Of a stretch of DNA of 64,000 nt, positions 52,978-62,874 are shown piece after piece. The stretch spans positions 1,240,001 to 1,304,000 of the forward strand of contig NZ_CP014307.1 of NCBI RefSeq assembly GCF_001557535.2, in the 5' to 3' direction. The position numbers and the translations under genes are program-made. Position 1 is the stretch's first letter. Each line of letters begins with the position of its first letter. The notes under the pieces are model-generated. The model did no database searches. It saw only the letters and a list, made by a program, of their open reading frames with translations, and was not told the DNA's origin. This stretch comes from Burkholderia sp. PAMC 26561. GTDB taxonomy: Bacteria; Pseudomonadota; Gammaproteobacteria; Burkholderiales; Burkholderiaceae.

Positions 52978-54003
52978 TCAGGCTTCCAGCGCCAGCAGCG
53001 CGAAGGTCGCAAGCCAGTGTTCGCCCATGTAGTCGCCGGCTACGTGCGCGAGTCCGGCCGCAAGGTGATCGTGGGCCGTGGCTTCGAGCGCGCTGATCCG
53101 GGCATCGCCGGGTTTCAGTGAACGTGCGAGCGAGCGCTGGCACCAGGCGCGGCTCAGGTTCAAGCCATCGAGGTGCGCAAGCTTGCCGTCGCTTCTGTCC
53201 GTGACCGTTGCGGGCGTGAAAAGCGTCGCCGGTTCGCGCGCAACAAGCCGTGGCAGGAAGCGGTCGAACCATCCTTCGAACTCGACCGGCGGCAGCACGC
53301 GCCGCATCAACTCGGCTTCAATCAGCGACGGAGACAGGAACTCATCGCCGGCTGGTTCCCACGCCTGGCAAGCGGCATCGTTCAAGTACCAGCGACGGGC
53401 GGTATCGATGATCAACGTCTCGAACGCCGCGTTGCCAACCTGGCGCGCATACCCCACTGACAATGTCAGCGCAAACGCCGTATTGAAGTGCGTACCCACG
53501 CGCAGCGGATACGTGGACTTCGGCAGGAACTCCGTAAAGCGATCCACGAAGGCCGACGCGAGCGGCCTGAGCGTATTCGCCCAACGCTGGCCGTCCGGCG
53601 TTTTCATCGATTCAAGCTGTCCGGCGAGCGCGAGCAGCCATGCCCAGCCGTAAGGACGCTCGAAGCCGCGCGCCTCCGGACGTTCCAGATACGCGACTTC
53701 GGCGGCGACGTTGGCGGCCGTGAAATGGTCGTCGATCAACGCGCGGATTCGCGATGCTTCCGGAAAATCCGGAAACCGGTCGATCAGCCTTGCAATCAGC
53801 CAGTAACCGTGAACGCAGGAGTGCCAGTCGAAGCTGCCATAGAAGATGGGATGCAGCGCGCGCGGACCTTTGACATCGGCGGCGCTGCCCATCACGTGTT
53901 CGAGTTTGTTCGGATATTCGCGCGTGAGGTGGCCAAGCGCGAGCGCCGCAAATTTGGATGCAAGGGCGGCGTCGAGCGTCGGGTTCGATGACTGCGGGTT
54001 CAT
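52978..54003 (-). CDS. DUF2891 family protein
   Basis: A 341-residue soluble alpha-helical protein. HPIFYGSFDWHSCVHGYWLI near residue 50, then RPYGWAWLLALAGQL, and LPPVEFEGWFDRFLPRL, GLNLSRAWCQRSLAR and GDYMGEHWLATFALLALE near the end are typical of DUF2891, an (alpha/alpha) barrel-like family of unknown function. GGAG precedes the ATG. No linked pathway genes. Confidence 0.88.
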   Translation of the reverse strand: MNPQSSNPTLDAALASKFAALALGHLTREYPNKLEHVMGSAADVKGPRALHPIFYGSFDWHSCVHGYWLIARLIDRFPDFPEASRIRALIDDHFTAANVAAEVAYLERPEARGFERPYGWAWLLALAGQLESMKTPDGQRWANTLRPLASAFVDRFTEFLPKSTYPLRVGTHFNTAFALTLSVGYARQVGNAAFETLIIDTARRWYLNDAACQAWEPAGDEFLSPSLIEAELMRRVLPPVEFEGWFDRFLPRLVAREPATLFTPATVTDRSDGKLAHLDGLNLSRAWCQRSLARSLKPGDARISALEATAHDHLAAGLAHVAGDYMGEHWLATFALLALEA

Positions 54004-54431
54004 TGCGGTTCTCCAGAAAAATCGAGCGTCCGCAATTATGGCAATAGTTGGGCTCGCCGTTTGCCTTGTCTTTTCGCCCGGTCAGGGTAATTACCAAGCG
54101 CTTGCAGAGCGCTTGTCTGTAAGCTTCGCTCGGGCGCGGCCGCACATTCGAGTGACCGGCCGGTAACCGTTGATATGGCTGCAATCCTTGCTGCGAAAGG
54201 CACCTGCGTGAAGCCGATCATGACACCCGTCTTGTGTCTTGAATCTAACTGTAAGCACAAAAACGGGTAACTGTCATCACGCGCCAAGCCGGGCCGCGTC
54301 GTATAAACTTGCGCCCGAACGCCCTGGCTTACGCAGGCGTCATCTTTTCCACCGGCACCCGACCGGTTCAAGAGCGGCCACGAGCCGCCGTTTTTCCGCT
54401 GTTTTCATTACGCGACAGGAGTCCAATCAGC

Positions 54432-55727
54432 ATGGCCGAACTAGCCCTCTCCAAATCCGCGGATACCCGGCGCCGCGTTCTCGCGATCGTCGGTGCGTCG
54501 TCGGGGAACCTCGTCGAGTGGTTCGACTTTTATATCTACTCGTTCCTCGCGCTGTACTTTGCGCCGGCGTTTTTCCCGAGCGGCAATCCGACCACGCAGT
54601 TGCTCAACACGGCCGGCGTATTCGCGGCGGGCTTCTTGATGCGGCCAATCGGCGGCTGGATGTTCGGCCGTATCGCCGACAAACACGGCCGTCGCACCTC
54701 CATGATGATCTCGGTTTTGATGATGTGCGCGGGCTCGCTTGTCATCTGTTTCCTGCCTACCTATTCGAGCATCGGCGCATGGGCGCCATTTTTCCTGCTG
54801 ATCGCGCGGCTGTTCCAGGGTTTGTCGGTGGGTGGCGAATACGGCACGAGCGCTACTTATATGAGTGAAGTGGCGCTGCAGGGACGACGGGGGTTTTTCG
54901 CGTCATTCCAGTATGTGACGCTGATTGGCGGACAGCTCGCAGCGTTGCTGGTGCTTGTCGTCTTGCAACAAGTGCTGAGCACGGATGAGCTGAAGGCATG
55001 GGGATGGCGCATTCCGTTTGGCATTGGCGCGCTTGCGGCACTCGTCTCGCTGTACTTGCGCAAATCACTCGATGAAACCACGACCGCCGAAAGCCGCAAG
55101 CTCAAAGAGGCCGGCACGCTGCGCGGCCTGATGCAGCACAAGACCGCATTTTTGACCGTGCTGGGATTCACAGCGGGCGGGTCGCTGATCTTCTACACGT
55201 TCACCACTTACATGCAGAAGTATCTGGTGAACACAGCCGGCATGCACGCCAAGACAGCGAGCAACGTCATGACCGCTGCGCTCTTCGTCTACATGATCAT
55301 GCAGCCGGCGTTCGGCGCGCTGTCGGACCGGATCGGCCGGCGTACATCGATGATCTGGTTCGGCGTGCTCGCGACCATCTGCACCGTGCCCATCCTGCAT
55401 GCGCTGAAGGATGTCACGAGCCCGATCGTGGCGTTCGTGCTGGTCGTGGTCGCATTGGCTATCGTGAGTCTCTACACATCGATCAGCGGATTGATCAAGG
55501 CCGAAATGTTCCCCGCCGAAGTGCGTGCGCTGGGCGTGGGTTTGTCGTATGCGGTGGCCAACGCCGTGTTCGGCGGCTCGGCCGAGTACGTGGCGCTGTT
55601 CCTCAAGTCCATTGGCAGCGAGTCGACGTTCTACTGGTATGTGACGGCGCTGTGCGCGATTGCGGGGATTGTCTCGTTCCGCATGCGCGATTCAGCGAAG
55701 GAAGGTTATCTGCGCGACGTGCCTTGA
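54432..55727 (+). CDS. MHS family MFS transporter (KgtP-like dicarboxylate:H+ symporter)
   Basis: A 431-residue carrier. [20 protein letters not shown] near residue 20, [40 protein letters not shown] and [20 protein letters not shown] are MHS-family motifs; length and sequence are close to KgtP, the alpha-ketoglutarate permease (432 residues). AGGAG lies 12 bases before the ATG at 54432. Single gene with its own terminator. Substrate could be 2-oxoglutarate or a related acid. Confidence 0.9.
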   Translation: MAELALSKSADTRRRVLAIVGASSGNLVEWFDFYIYSFLALYFAPAFFPSGNPTTQLLNTAGVFAAGFLMRPIGGWMFGRIADKHGRRTSMMISVLMMCAGSLVICFLPTYSSIGAWAPFFLLIARLFQGLSVGGEYGTSATYMSEVALQGRRGFFASFQYVTLIGGQLAALLVLVVLQQVLSTDELKAWGWRIPFGIGALAALVSLYLRKSLDETTTAESRKLKEAGTLRGLMQHKTAFLTVLGFTAGGSLIFYTFTTYMQKYLVNTAGMHAKTASNVMTAALFVYMIMQPAFGALSDRIGRRTSMIWFGVLATICTVPILHALKDVTSPIVAFVLVVVALAIVSLYTSISGLIKAEMFPAEVRALGVGLSYAVANAVFGGSAEYVALFLKSIGSESTFYWYVTALCAIAGIVSFRMRDSAKEGYLRDVP

Positions 55728-55755
55728 TCACCGGGTAACGAGCCGGATAATGGGC

Positions 55756-55784
55756 AGCAGGACCTTCGGGTCCTGCTTTTTTAT
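55756..55784 (+). terminator. Intrinsic terminator of the KgtP-like gene
   Basis: GCAGGACC, TTCG tetraloop, GGTCCTGC, then TTTTTT. The end overlaps the last codon of the convergent hipA gene. Confidence 0.88.
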
Positions 55785-57130
55785 TTGTCCGGCATCGCTT
55801 CGAGCGCGGCGACGGTCTTGCGAAGTCCATCGAATATGCGGTCCGAGACTTTTGCCGGAAAACCGTCCGGCAATTGCGCCGCCACTTGCGCGATCACGCG
55901 CGGCGTGTCTGCAATCAGACGCTGGATGATCGGTTCTGCAGTATTGCCGTACGAACACCTCGGCGCCATGGCGTTGAAGTGCCGGCGCTGGATATCGCGA
56001 AACGCATAATGACGATGCTTGCCGGCAATGGCCATCGCGAGTTTCGCCTTGAACCACGACCACTGGCTTGCGCCTTTGCCCTCCACGGGCCAGATCGACA
56101 TGACATCGTAGAGCGGCGTCAGCCTGAACTGGCCGCGCGGCAGGATCCGGATGCTGAAGTTTTTCGCGTGGCCATCGGGCGCGGCAAGCAGCCAGAACAG
56201 AATCTGCGCGGTCAGCAAGGTTTCGACGTCGTCGCTTGCCTCGTTGGATTGCTGAAGCACGCGGGCCAGATCGATCACGCCCGGACCGCCTTCGTTTTCA
56301 TATTTCTTGTGCGACGGCAGCCCCATCACCTGGCAGAAATCTTCTTGCGGCAAACGCAAAAGCCACTTGCCGCTCGAATGCATCTGGCGATCGAAACGCT
56401 TCACGCTCAGCACGCGTTGCTTGCCGAACGTCTCGATGCTCGTCTCCGCCACCGGCAAACCATAGGCGCGCAGCAGATGCATGCAGAGCCATTCGTTCTC
56501 CACTGACGTAGTCAGATCCGCGCGCCGGTTTCCGACCAGACCGAGCGGAAGTTTCAGGATGTGCGTAGTGGGCGTCGCGCCGTGGGGTTTCATCCATTGG
56601 CCGTCGTGCCAGAGCAGCGCGGTTTTTTCCTGCGCGCCGGCGAGCGAGATGCGGAAGTCATCTTCGTCATCCTGAGCACCGAAAGCGAAGTTGCCACCCG
56701 TCTGGGTCAGCAAGGTCTCGATTTCGCGCTCGGAGAGCGGCGTTCCGTCGATTTGCTGCACACCCGCCGGTTCTTCATCGATACCCAGAAGCTGGACCGC
56801 GCCCACGCAATCGCGGCCGATCGCCTGCAACAGGTCGAAGGTATCGAGTGTCTCGGTCCGGAAGCGCCGGCCGATGCGCTGGCGGATGGCTTCACTGTCG
56901 GGCAGCAGGTTATCGAAGTAGTTCAGCACGCGCTCGCCTTTGAGCGGGGCGTTGTCGAGCGGAATGGGAAGCGACAGCGACAACGGCCGCCCGATGTCGG
57001 AAACCGCCCACGCGGCGTCGTACTCGAACTCCATGGGTCCGCGATTGGGAATTTGCCAGACGCCCATGCGCACACCGTTGGCCCATACGGACAACGCGCG
57101 GGAATGCGATTTGCGCCCGGTCATCACCAT
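55781..57130 (-). CDS. hipA: HipA-type serine/threonine kinase toxin
   Basis: A 449-residue toxin of the type II HipBA system, which phosphorylates a translation target (GltX in E. coli) and can cause dormancy. RISLAGAQEKTALLWHDGQW is the activation loop/ATP region, TTHILKLPLG holds the Lys strand, VLSVKRFDRQ follows, DGHAKNFSIRI contains the catalytic Asp, and LTPLYDVMSIWP the Mg-binding Asp. The ATG overlaps the hipB stop by seven bases; a second ATG six bases later is also possible. All catalytic motifs are intact, so it is probably active. Confidence 0.93.
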   Translation of the reverse strand: MVMTGRKSHSRALSVWANGVRMGVWQIPNRGPMEFEYDAAWAVSDIGRPLSLSLPIPLDNAPLKGERVLNYFDNLLPDSEAIRQRIGRRFRTETLDTFDLLQAIGRDCVGAVQLLGIDEEPAGVQQIDGTPLSEREIETLLTQTGGNFAFGAQDDEDDFRISLAGAQEKTALLWHDGQWMKPHGATPTTHILKLPLGLVGNRRADLTTSVENEWLCMHLLRAYGLPVAETSIETFGKQRVLSVKRFDRQMHSSGKWLLRLPQEDFCQVMGLPSHKKYENEGGPGVIDLARVLQQSNEASDDVETLLTAQILFWLLAAPDGHAKNFSIRILPRGQFRLTPLYDVMSIWPVEGKGASQWSWFKAKLAMAIAGKHRHYAFRDIQRRHFNAMAPRCSYGNTAEPIIQRLIADTPRVIAQVAAQLPDGFPAKVSDRIFDGLRKTVAALEAMPDK

Positions 57131-57384
57131 TCCGGTGTTGATTCCTGAGTGATTTGGACCGTGGCGTCGCCCCGGTTTTCGACCTGCAATTGCAGGCCGT
57201 ATGCGCCGAAAAGCGCCAGCAACTGGTTGAGCGTCAACGCGCCGGAGTCGGCTTCGAGCGTCGAGATACGGCTTTGGCTCACCCCTATCCGGATGGCAGC
57301 TTCAGTCTGTGTAAGGCCAGCGCGCCGCCTTCCTGCTGCAAGGATTTCGCCCATTTGATGGGAGGTAGCAATAGGCTGCCGCAT
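57124..57384 (-). CDS. hipB: HipB-type antitoxin, XRE family
   Basis: An 86-residue helix-turn-helix protein: MGEILAAGRRRAGLTQTEAA, IRIGVSQSRISTLEADSGAL, then LLALFGAYGLQLQVENRG. It would neutralise HipA and repress its own promoter. Upstream lie two perfect palindromes built on CGAATAA/TTATTCG, the likely operators. Confidence 0.92.
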   Translation of the reverse strand: MRQPIATSHQMGEILAAGRRRAGLTQTEAAIRIGVSQSRISTLEADSGALTLNQLLALFGAYGLQLQVENRGDATVQITQESTPEW

Positions 57385-57399
57385 GGCGATTTATCTGTG

Positions 57400-57426
57400 A
57401 CACGAATAAACGCATTTTATTCGTGT
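57400..57426. promoter_or_regulatory. Proximal hipBA operator palindrome
   Basis: Perfect 11-bp arms ACACGAATAAA (57400-57410) and TTTATTCGTGT (57416-57426) with a 5-bp spacer, 16 bp before the hipB start codon, in the position expected for autoregulation. Confidence 0.75.
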
Positions 57427-57470
57427 AGCGAATATTTGTCAAATATGCGTGTGGCGAATAAACGCCCATT

Positions 57471-57511
57471 ATCTGCCAAACGAATAATTTTCATTTATTC
57501 GTTTGGCAGAT
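57471..57511. promoter_or_regulatory. Distal hipBA operator: 17-bp-arm perfect palindrome
   Basis: ATCTGCCAAACGAATAA (57471-57487) and its exact complement TTATTCGTTTGGCAGAT (57495-57511) with a 7-bp spacer. It shares the CGAATAA/TTATTCG core with the proximal site. Between them are a third CGAATAA half-site in GGCGAATAAACGCC (57453-57466) and the palindrome ATATTTG-T-CAAATAT (57432-57446). No U tract follows, so an operator is more likely than a terminator. Confidence 0.7.
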
Positions 57512-57781
57512 ATCGGCTTGCCAGAGGGGGCGGGGTGGCTCTAAAAGCGAAAAACCCGTCAAATTGACCGATTTTTTCCACCGCTGCGGGTTTTCACGCT
57601 TCTTCAGACAAAACGCACAATAATGAGATGACGGTAAGATGCGGTCAGATGCCCACAGGCGACGCCATTGCTTACATTTTCGGCAGCGTCGCTGCAATGA
57701 CGGGCTCGCCAGGACCCGAGCGTCGAGCGCATGTGCCCCGCTGCGCGACGCTTGCGAGTCCGTCTGCTTGGAGACTAGCCC

Positions 57782-58438
57782 ATGGAAGATTTCGATGAAA
57801 CGTTGTATGTAGTATGGCGGAGCAACCTGAACGTGCTCGCGGGATCGCCGGCGGGCGGCGCGAGGATTGCGCGCATGATGAGTTTTTCGCCGTCGCATAT
57901 GAAGCTGATTCTGGCCGGACGACGCGACTTCAGCGAAGAGTTCATCCGCGGCGTGGAAACGGTAACTGGCCTGCCGCCGCGCTGGATGGACGACCGTCAC
58001 GACGGACGCGACATTCCGCCTGAAACGCAGCGCGCGATGGATGAGGAAGCGCCGGCGGCGGTCTTTCGCGGCAATGCCCACCCAGCGCCCAAACGGCCGG
58101 TGTTACGCGGGCCTGAACCGCTGCTGTCGCAGACGGAAGCCACACGGCGCATTGCCGACCAGGCGCTGCAGCAAGGCGAGACGCTGCGTCGCGACCAGAT
58201 ATTCCGGCGCAACCGTGATTTGCTGCTGACCGATCTGCGTCGCGTGGAGCGGCAATTGTCGATGGTGCAGCTCGACAGCATCAATGCGCGCGCGGAGGAT
58301 ATGGGTGCATCGGGCAAGCTTGACGGGCCCGTGCGCGCCGATCTCGCAGGGCGTATCGAACAGATCGACAAACATCGGGCCATGCTGATGCAGCACGTCG
58401 AAAAACTCGCGACCTTGCTGACCAGTCTGGAAGATTAG
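57782..58438 (+). CDS. Putative HTH protein with C-terminal coiled coil
   Basis: A 218-residue protein of no named family that I recognise. Residues ~25-70 (ARIARMMSFSPSHMKLILAG, RRDFSEEFIRGVETVTGLPP, RWMDD) look like a Cro/phage-repressor-type helix-turn-helix. After a Pro-rich linker, residues ~130-215 form a long Arg/Gln/Glu-rich helix likely to be a coiled coil. It is divergent from hipBA across 397 bp and ends on a four-base overlap with a convergent small gene. Probably DNA binding; target unknown. Confidence 0.68.
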   Translation: MEDFDETLYVVWRSNLNVLAGSPAGGARIARMMSFSPSHMKLILAGRRDFSEEFIRGVETVTGLPPRWMDDRHDGRDIPPETQRAMDEEAPAAVFRGNAHPAPKRPVLRGPEPLLSQTEATRRIADQALQQGETLRRDQIFRRNRDLLLTDLRRVERQLSMVQLDSINARAEDMGASGKLDGPVRADLAGRIEQIDKHRAMLMQHVEKLATLLTSLED

Positions 58439-58605
58439 CCTGGCAGCTTTTTACGCAACTCGGCTTCGGGCTCGAACGAGATGGCGACCGGGTCGCTTGC
58501 AGGGAAGCTTTCGTCCAGTGCTTCGTCGAGGGCAGACTCGACGTGTTCGGCCTCCACGGACGCGGGCTCCGACTTTTGAGGCGGCTTGACTTTCGATTTC
58601 GGCAT
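58435..58605 (-). CDS. Small acidic hypothetical protein (56 residues)
   Basis: MPKSKVKPPQKSEPASVEAE, then SALDEALDESFPASDPVAIS and a charged C-terminus. The DESFPASDPVAIS motif recurs in many small proteobacterial proteins of unknown function. AAGGAG is ideally placed before the ATG. The 3' end overlaps the convergent HTH gene by four bases. Confidence 0.8.
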   Translation of the reverse strand: MPKSKVKPPQKSEPASVEAEHVESALDEALDESFPASDPVAISFEPEAELRKKLPG

Positions 58606-58637
58606 GGCGGCTCCTTGAGTGAATCAGCAGGTTTTCA

Positions 58638-59753
58638 CTATAGCGGTTCTGTCATGCCTCGCACGACCCGATAAGCCGCCGGCCGCACGCCTGTCCATTT
58701 CCTGAACGCGCGATGAAACGCGCTCGGCTCGGCGAACCCCAGCGCATGCGCGATTTCCGCGATGGTCTCGGTGGTATCGGCAAGGCGCGCGATGGCGATG
58801 TCACGGCGCAGTGCATCGCGAATGGCCTGGTAGGTCACACCTTCCTGCTTGAGACGCCGGCGCAGCGTGGCTTCTGCCATGTTCAACGCCGTGGCGAGCT
58901 GCTCGCTGCCCGGCCATTCGGCGGGCGGCATCTGCCGCAACTTGCGGCGGACCTGTGCGGCCAGTGAATCCACGTTGCGATACTTCACGATGAAATTTGC
59001 CGGCGCCGCCCGCAGGAACACCTTGAGCGAGGCGCCGGTCTGGACCACCGGCAAGCGCGCAAAATCCGGCGCGAGATCCACATACGATGCCGATTGCCCA
59101 AAGCGCATGTCGTCGCAGAACATCAGCCGGTATTCGGCGGCGGCGCGCGGCTCGGGACAGCGCAGATGCGCCGCCAGCACCGGAATACGCCGGCCCACGA
59201 GCCAGCACAACAAACCGTAGATCATGATGAACGCGGTCGCATAGGCGAACATCGGGTGCGGGGCGTCGGCGTCAGTATCTGCAAGCCGGATTCGTACGCG
59301 CGTGGCGCTGACCTCGAATTCGCATCGCAGGTCGTCCAGCACCAGCCGCAGGAAACCGGCAATGCGTGTGAGCGCCTGGGCGCCATCGCGTGAGCCGATC
59401 GCAGCGTGACAGAGCAGTGCGAAACTGCCGCGGCGCATCGGGTGGCTGTCCTGGCCGAAGAATTCATCGTCGAGAGCGTCCGCAATCGCGCTCCATAAAC
59501 GCCCGTATTGCGCTGCCGACACGCGCGCAAGCGGCGCTGCCAGCGATGCAGTGTGAATACCCGCTTGCTCGAGCAGGACATCGCGCCCGATGCCGCCACG
59601 CTCGGCGCAACGCAGCGCTTCTTCGACGAGATCGACTGCGATCGTCCCGCGTTCATCATGTTTGCCGCTGGCTGTTTTCAGCCGGGGTCTGTCCACAGTT
59701 CGGGTAGTCACTAGGTGGCGGAATCGCTCAGGAAGCTTGATCGTTTCAGGCAT
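58638..59753 (-). CDS. AraC family transcriptional regulator (OruR/ArgR-like)
   Basis: A 371-residue regulator: N-terminal ~240 residues form the Arabinose_bd-type domain of the ornithine-utilisation (OruR) group ([40 protein letters not shown]), and the C-terminal 100 residues the double HTH ([40 protein letters not shown]). Start at 59753 is chosen because upstream codons look non-coding. Divergent from an acyl-CoA dehydrogenase gene 90 bp away, which it probably controls. Confidence 0.9.
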   Translation of the reverse strand: MPETIKLPERFRHLVTTRTVDRPRLKTASGKHDERGTIAVDLVEEALRCAERGGIGRDVLLEQAGIHTASLAAPLARVSAAQYGRLWSAIADALDDEFFGQDSHPMRRGSFALLCHAAIGSRDGAQALTRIAGFLRLVLDDLRCEFEVSATRVRIRLADTDADAPHPMFAYATAFIMIYGLLCWLVGRRIPVLAAHLRCPEPRAAAEYRLMFCDDMRFGQSASYVDLAPDFARLPVVQTGASLKVFLRAAPANFIVKYRNVDSLAAQVRRKLRQMPPAEWPGSEQLATALNMAEATLRRRLKQEGVTYQAIRDALRRDIAIARLADTTETIAEIAHALGFAEPSAFHRAFRKWTGVRPAAYRVVRGMTEPL

Positions 59754-59843
59754 CGCCGAAGCGGATTGCAGCGCATACACTCCGGTTCGATGGCGCATTT
59801 TAAACCCGCGCCTCTTCAAGTATTCCACACGAGCCAGACCGCC

Positions 59844-60980
59844 ATGATCGACAGCTTCCTGACCGATGACCAACGCATGATCCGCGACGCCGCGCGCGAC
59901 TTTGCCACCGAAGTGCTCGCGCCACATGCGGGCGAATGGGACCGCGCAGCCCGATTACCCGACGCAGTCGTGCGGCAACTCGGCGAGCTCGGCCTGCTCG
60001 GCATGATCGTGCCGGCGGAGTGGGGCGGCACATTCAGCGACTACGTGGCGTACGCGCTGGCTATCGAAGAAATCGCGGCGGGATGCGCGTCGTGCTCGAC
60101 GTTGATGGCCGTGCACAACTCGGTGGGTTGCGGTCCGATACTCGCGTTCGGCACCGAGGCGCAGAAAGCCGAATATCTGCCGAAACTGGCGACGGGCGAG
60201 ATCATCGGCGCGTTTTGCCTGACCGAGCCGCAGGCCGGATCGGAGGCGAACAATCTGAAGACCCGCGCGGTGGAACGCGACGGCCAATGGGTGATATCAG
60301 GCGCGAAGCAGTTCACGACCAACGGCGCGTGTGCCGGCATGGCGATTGTCTTTGCGGTGACTGATCCGGAACTTGGCAAGAAGGGCATATCGGCGTTCAT
60401 CGTGCCGACGAACACGCCGGGCTTCAACGTCGGGCGGCCCGAACACAAGATGGGCATCCGCGCTTCCGATACCTGCCCGATAACCCTCGACGACTGCACC
60501 ATTCCCGCGGGCAACCTGCTGGGTGCGCGCGGCGAGGGTTTGAAGATTGCGCTGGCGAACCTGGAAGGCGGACGCATCGGCATCGCGGCGCAGGCGGTGG
60601 GCATCGCGCGGGCCGCGTTCGACGCCGCGCGCGCTTACTCGCATGACCGCGTGCAGTTCGGCAAGCCGATCAAGGAACATCAGTCGGTCGCCAATCTTCT
60701 CGCCGATATGCAGACTAACCTGAACGCCGCGCGTTTGCTGGTGCTGCATGCGGCCCGCATGCGTACCGAGGGTTTGCCGTGTCTGAGCGAGGCGTCGCAG
60801 GCGAAGCTGTTTGCATCGGAAATGGCGGAGCGCGTCTGCTCGCAAGCCATCCAGATCCATGGTGGTTATGGGTACCTGGAGGACTATCCGGTGGAACGTC
60901 ATTATCGCGATGCGCGTATCACGCAGATCTACGAAGGCACGAGCGAAGTGCAGCGTATGGTGATTGCGCGCCAGCTTTGA
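59844..60980 (+). CDS. Acyl-CoA dehydrogenase (short/branched-chain type)
   Basis: A 378-residue FAD enzyme for the first step of acyl-CoA beta-oxidation. [20 protein letters not shown] and [14 protein letters not shown] bind [23 protein letters not shown] and [20 protein letters not shown] end the protein, the latter with the catalytic Glu. The start at 59844 aligns with the family ([20 protein letters not shown]); upstream in-frame ATGs lie in the promoter region. The divergent AraC regulator is the likely controller; no electron-transfer or thiolase genes are adjacent. Confidence 0.93.
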   Translation: MIDSFLTDDQRMIRDAARDFATEVLAPHAGEWDRAARLPDAVVRQLGELGLLGMIVPAEWGGTFSDYVAYALAIEEIAAGCASCSTLMAVHNSVGCGPILAFGTEAQKAEYLPKLATGEIIGAFCLTEPQAGSEANNLKTRAVERDGQWVISGAKQFTTNGACAGMAIVFAVTDPELGKKGISAFIVPTNTPGFNVGRPEHKMGIRASDTCPITLDDCTIPAGNLLGARGEGLKIALANLEGGRIGIAAQAVGIARAAFDAARAYSHDRVQFGKPIKEHQSVANLLADMQTNLNAARLLVLHAARMRTEGLPCLSEASQAKLFASEMAERVCSQAIQIHGGYGYLEDYPVERHYRDARITQIYEGTSEVQRMVIARQL

Positions 60981-61060
60981 GTGGCTGAGAATTCATAAGC
61001 GGGTTTGGTGATTCCGCTCCCGCAAAGGCTCACCCTTTCTCACGTCCCGATCAAAAAGAA

Positions 61061-61091
61061 AACCCCGCGCCGTAACTGCCGCGGGGTTTTT
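61061..61091. terminator. Bidirectional intrinsic terminator
   Basis: AACCCCGCG (61061-61069) and CGCGGGGTT (61080-61088), then a T run on the plus strand and A-rich sequence on the left. It serves the acyl-CoA dehydrogenase gene and the convergent DUF4148 gene. Confidence 0.83.
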
Positions 61092-61122
61092 CTACTGCTT
61101 GCCGATCAACGACTTCCAGCAA

Positions 61123-61434
61123 TTACGGACGGTTGTAATCAACCCCACCGCCTACCGATGCAGCCGGTGCGCCCGACGCCGACGTACCGCTCACCGACGA
61201 TCCATAGCTGCTTTGCGCCACGCCGTCTCGCGCAGAAACACGTTGCTCGGCGGCCTGGATGTTCGCCGGGTATTGGGTGCGATCCGATGCCGGGTTATAG
61301 CCGGCCTGTTCCAGTTGCACTAGCTCGCTGCGAACCTGCGCGCGAGTAACCGGGCTGTTGCTCTGCGCGAACGCGAAGCTCGGTGCGGCCAATGCTGATG
61401 CGATGACAACTGCGGGAATGAGTGCCTTGAACAT
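61123..61434 (-). CDS. DUF4148 domain secreted protein
   Basis: A 103-residue protein: signal peptide (MFKALIPAVVIASALAAPSF, cleaved after AFA) and a short DUF4148 domain with VTRAQVRSELVQLEQAGYNP. This family is expanded in Burkholderiaceae and of unknown, probably periplasmic function. The C-terminal Ser/Gly-rich tail is low complexity. GGAGG lies upstream of the ATG. Confidence 0.9.
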   Translation of the reverse strand: MFKALIPAVVIASALAAPSFAFAQSNSPVTRAQVRSELVQLEQAGYNPASDRTQYPANIQAAEQRVSARDGVAQSSYGSSVSGTSASGAPAASVGGGVDYNRP

Positions 61435-61760
61435 GATGAACCTCCAATGGTTATCGATTACGAAGCTTGCGGTGTCGGCGTTCCGGTGGGCTGGAAGCTG
61501 ATCGGCATCGCTTGTTTCGATCCGTGAAAAGATCTTATTCCTCGGCGATCTAGGTAGAAACCCTTAAATAGTAAATACACTGTTGTGATCCGACGAATAA
61601 AGCGATCCGGGCTTCAAAATGACCGCTTACATAGGCAGCGGCAAGCGTGCGGACGCGGCGCGTTTATGGGGAACCCCATTCCCCATCGGTGGATATACGC
61701 TTCATTCCGTCGCGGGAAGCATTGTTTCCTGCATCCACTGTTGAAGATCAGGAGCTCGCC
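61435..61760. other. Intergenic region between DUF4148 gene and Old Yellow Enzyme gene
   Basis: 326 bp holding divergent promoters. An AT-rich patch lies at 61560-61600. I see no gene and no clear operator palindrome. Confidence 0.4.
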
Positions 61761-62867
61761 ATGTCCAAGCTTTTTTCGCCGTCCAAACTCGGCCGTTATG
61801 AACTCAAGCATCGTGTCGTGCTCGCACCAATGACGCGATTGCGTTCGGACCCGGACGACAGTCCGAGCGAGATGATGGTCGAGTACTACAGCCAGCGTGC
61901 ATCCGAAGGAGCGCTGATGATCACCGAGTCGTCGCACGTGATGAAGAGCGGCCGCGGTTACGCCGGTGGTCCGGGGATCTACGACGATCACCATATCCAA
62001 GCCTGGAAGAAGATCGCCGACGCGGTACACGCAAAAGGCGCGCGCATCTTCATGCAGCTCGTTCACGATGGCCGCCAGTCCCACGTCGACCTGACCGGCG
62101 GTTCGCCGCCGATAGCGCCGTCCGAAGTACCGTTCGAAGGACTCGCAATGACGCAGGACGGCTGGGTGCCGGTATCGATGCATCGGGCGGTGGGTATCGA
62201 TGAAATCCCGGGACTTGTCGAAGCCTTTCGCCAGGGTGCGGAGCGTGCGCTCGCAGCGGGGTTCGACGGCGTCGAGATTCATAGCGCGAACGGTTATCTC
62301 ATCGATACATTCCTGCAGGACGGCACCAACAAACGCACGGATGCCTACGGCGGTTCAGTCGAAAACCGCGCGCGCTTCCTGCTGGAACTGACCGAGGCGG
62401 TGAGCTCGGTGTGGGGCGCGGATCGTGTGGGCGTGCGTGTATCGCCCAGTGGTCAGTGGGGTGAAATCTCCGACAGCAACCCGGAAGCGACTTTCGGTTA
62501 CGTCGCCGAACAACTGAACCGCTTCGGGCTGGCGTATCTGCACATCATCGAACCGCGTGTGAAGGGCGTCGAGACACTGCATGAGGATCAGGCGCCGGTC
62601 GCGTCCGTGTTCCTGCGCAAGATCTTCAAAGGGCCGATCATCGCGGCGGGCGGTTTTGATCGTGATGGCGCAGAAGCGATCCTGCAAAAAGGCGACGCAG
62701 ATTTCGTTGCGTTCGGGCGCTGGTTTGCATCGAATCCGGATTTGCCCAAACGGCTCAAGGACAACTTGCCGTTGAACGACTACGACCGTTCGGCGTTCTG
62801 GGGTGGCACGGAGAAGGGCTACACCGACTATCCGTTTTACAGCGAAGAGGCCATGGCCTGCGCGTGA
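61761..62867 (+). CDS. Old Yellow Enzyme family alkene reductase (NemA-like)
   Basis: A 368-residue FMN TIM-barrel enzyme using NAD(P)H to reduce activated alkenes, nitro compounds or similar electrophiles. APMTRLRSDPDDSPSEMMVE is the FMN region, GFDGVEIHSANGYLIDTFLQ supplies the His/Asn substrate-binding pair, and GGSVENRARFLLEL follows. AGGAG fixes the start at 61761. The convergent LysR gene ends 7 bp away and may regulate it. Confidence 0.93.
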   Translation: MSKLFSPSKLGRYELKHRVVLAPMTRLRSDPDDSPSEMMVEYYSQRASEGALMITESSHVMKSGRGYAGGPGIYDDHHIQAWKKIADAVHAKGARIFMQLVHDGRQSHVDLTGGSPPIAPSEVPFEGLAMTQDGWVPVSMHRAVGIDEIPGLVEAFRQGAERALAAGFDGVEIHSANGYLIDTFLQDGTNKRTDAYGGSVENRARFLLELTEAVSSVWGADRVGVRVSPSGQWGEISDSNPEATFGYVAEQLNRFGLAYLHIIEPRVKGVETLHEDQAPVASVFLRKIFKGPIIAAGGFDRDGAEAILQKGDADFVAFGRWFASNPDLPKRLKDNLPLNDYDRSAFWGGTEKGYTDYPFYSEEAMACA

Positions 62868-62874
62868 GCATGGA

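Noticed and set aside
57550..57594. AAAACCCG...CGGGTTTT inverted repeat, considered as a terminator
   Set aside because: The 28-base loop and position upstream of a gene make it weak; the inner GTCAAATTGAC palindrome is short and common.
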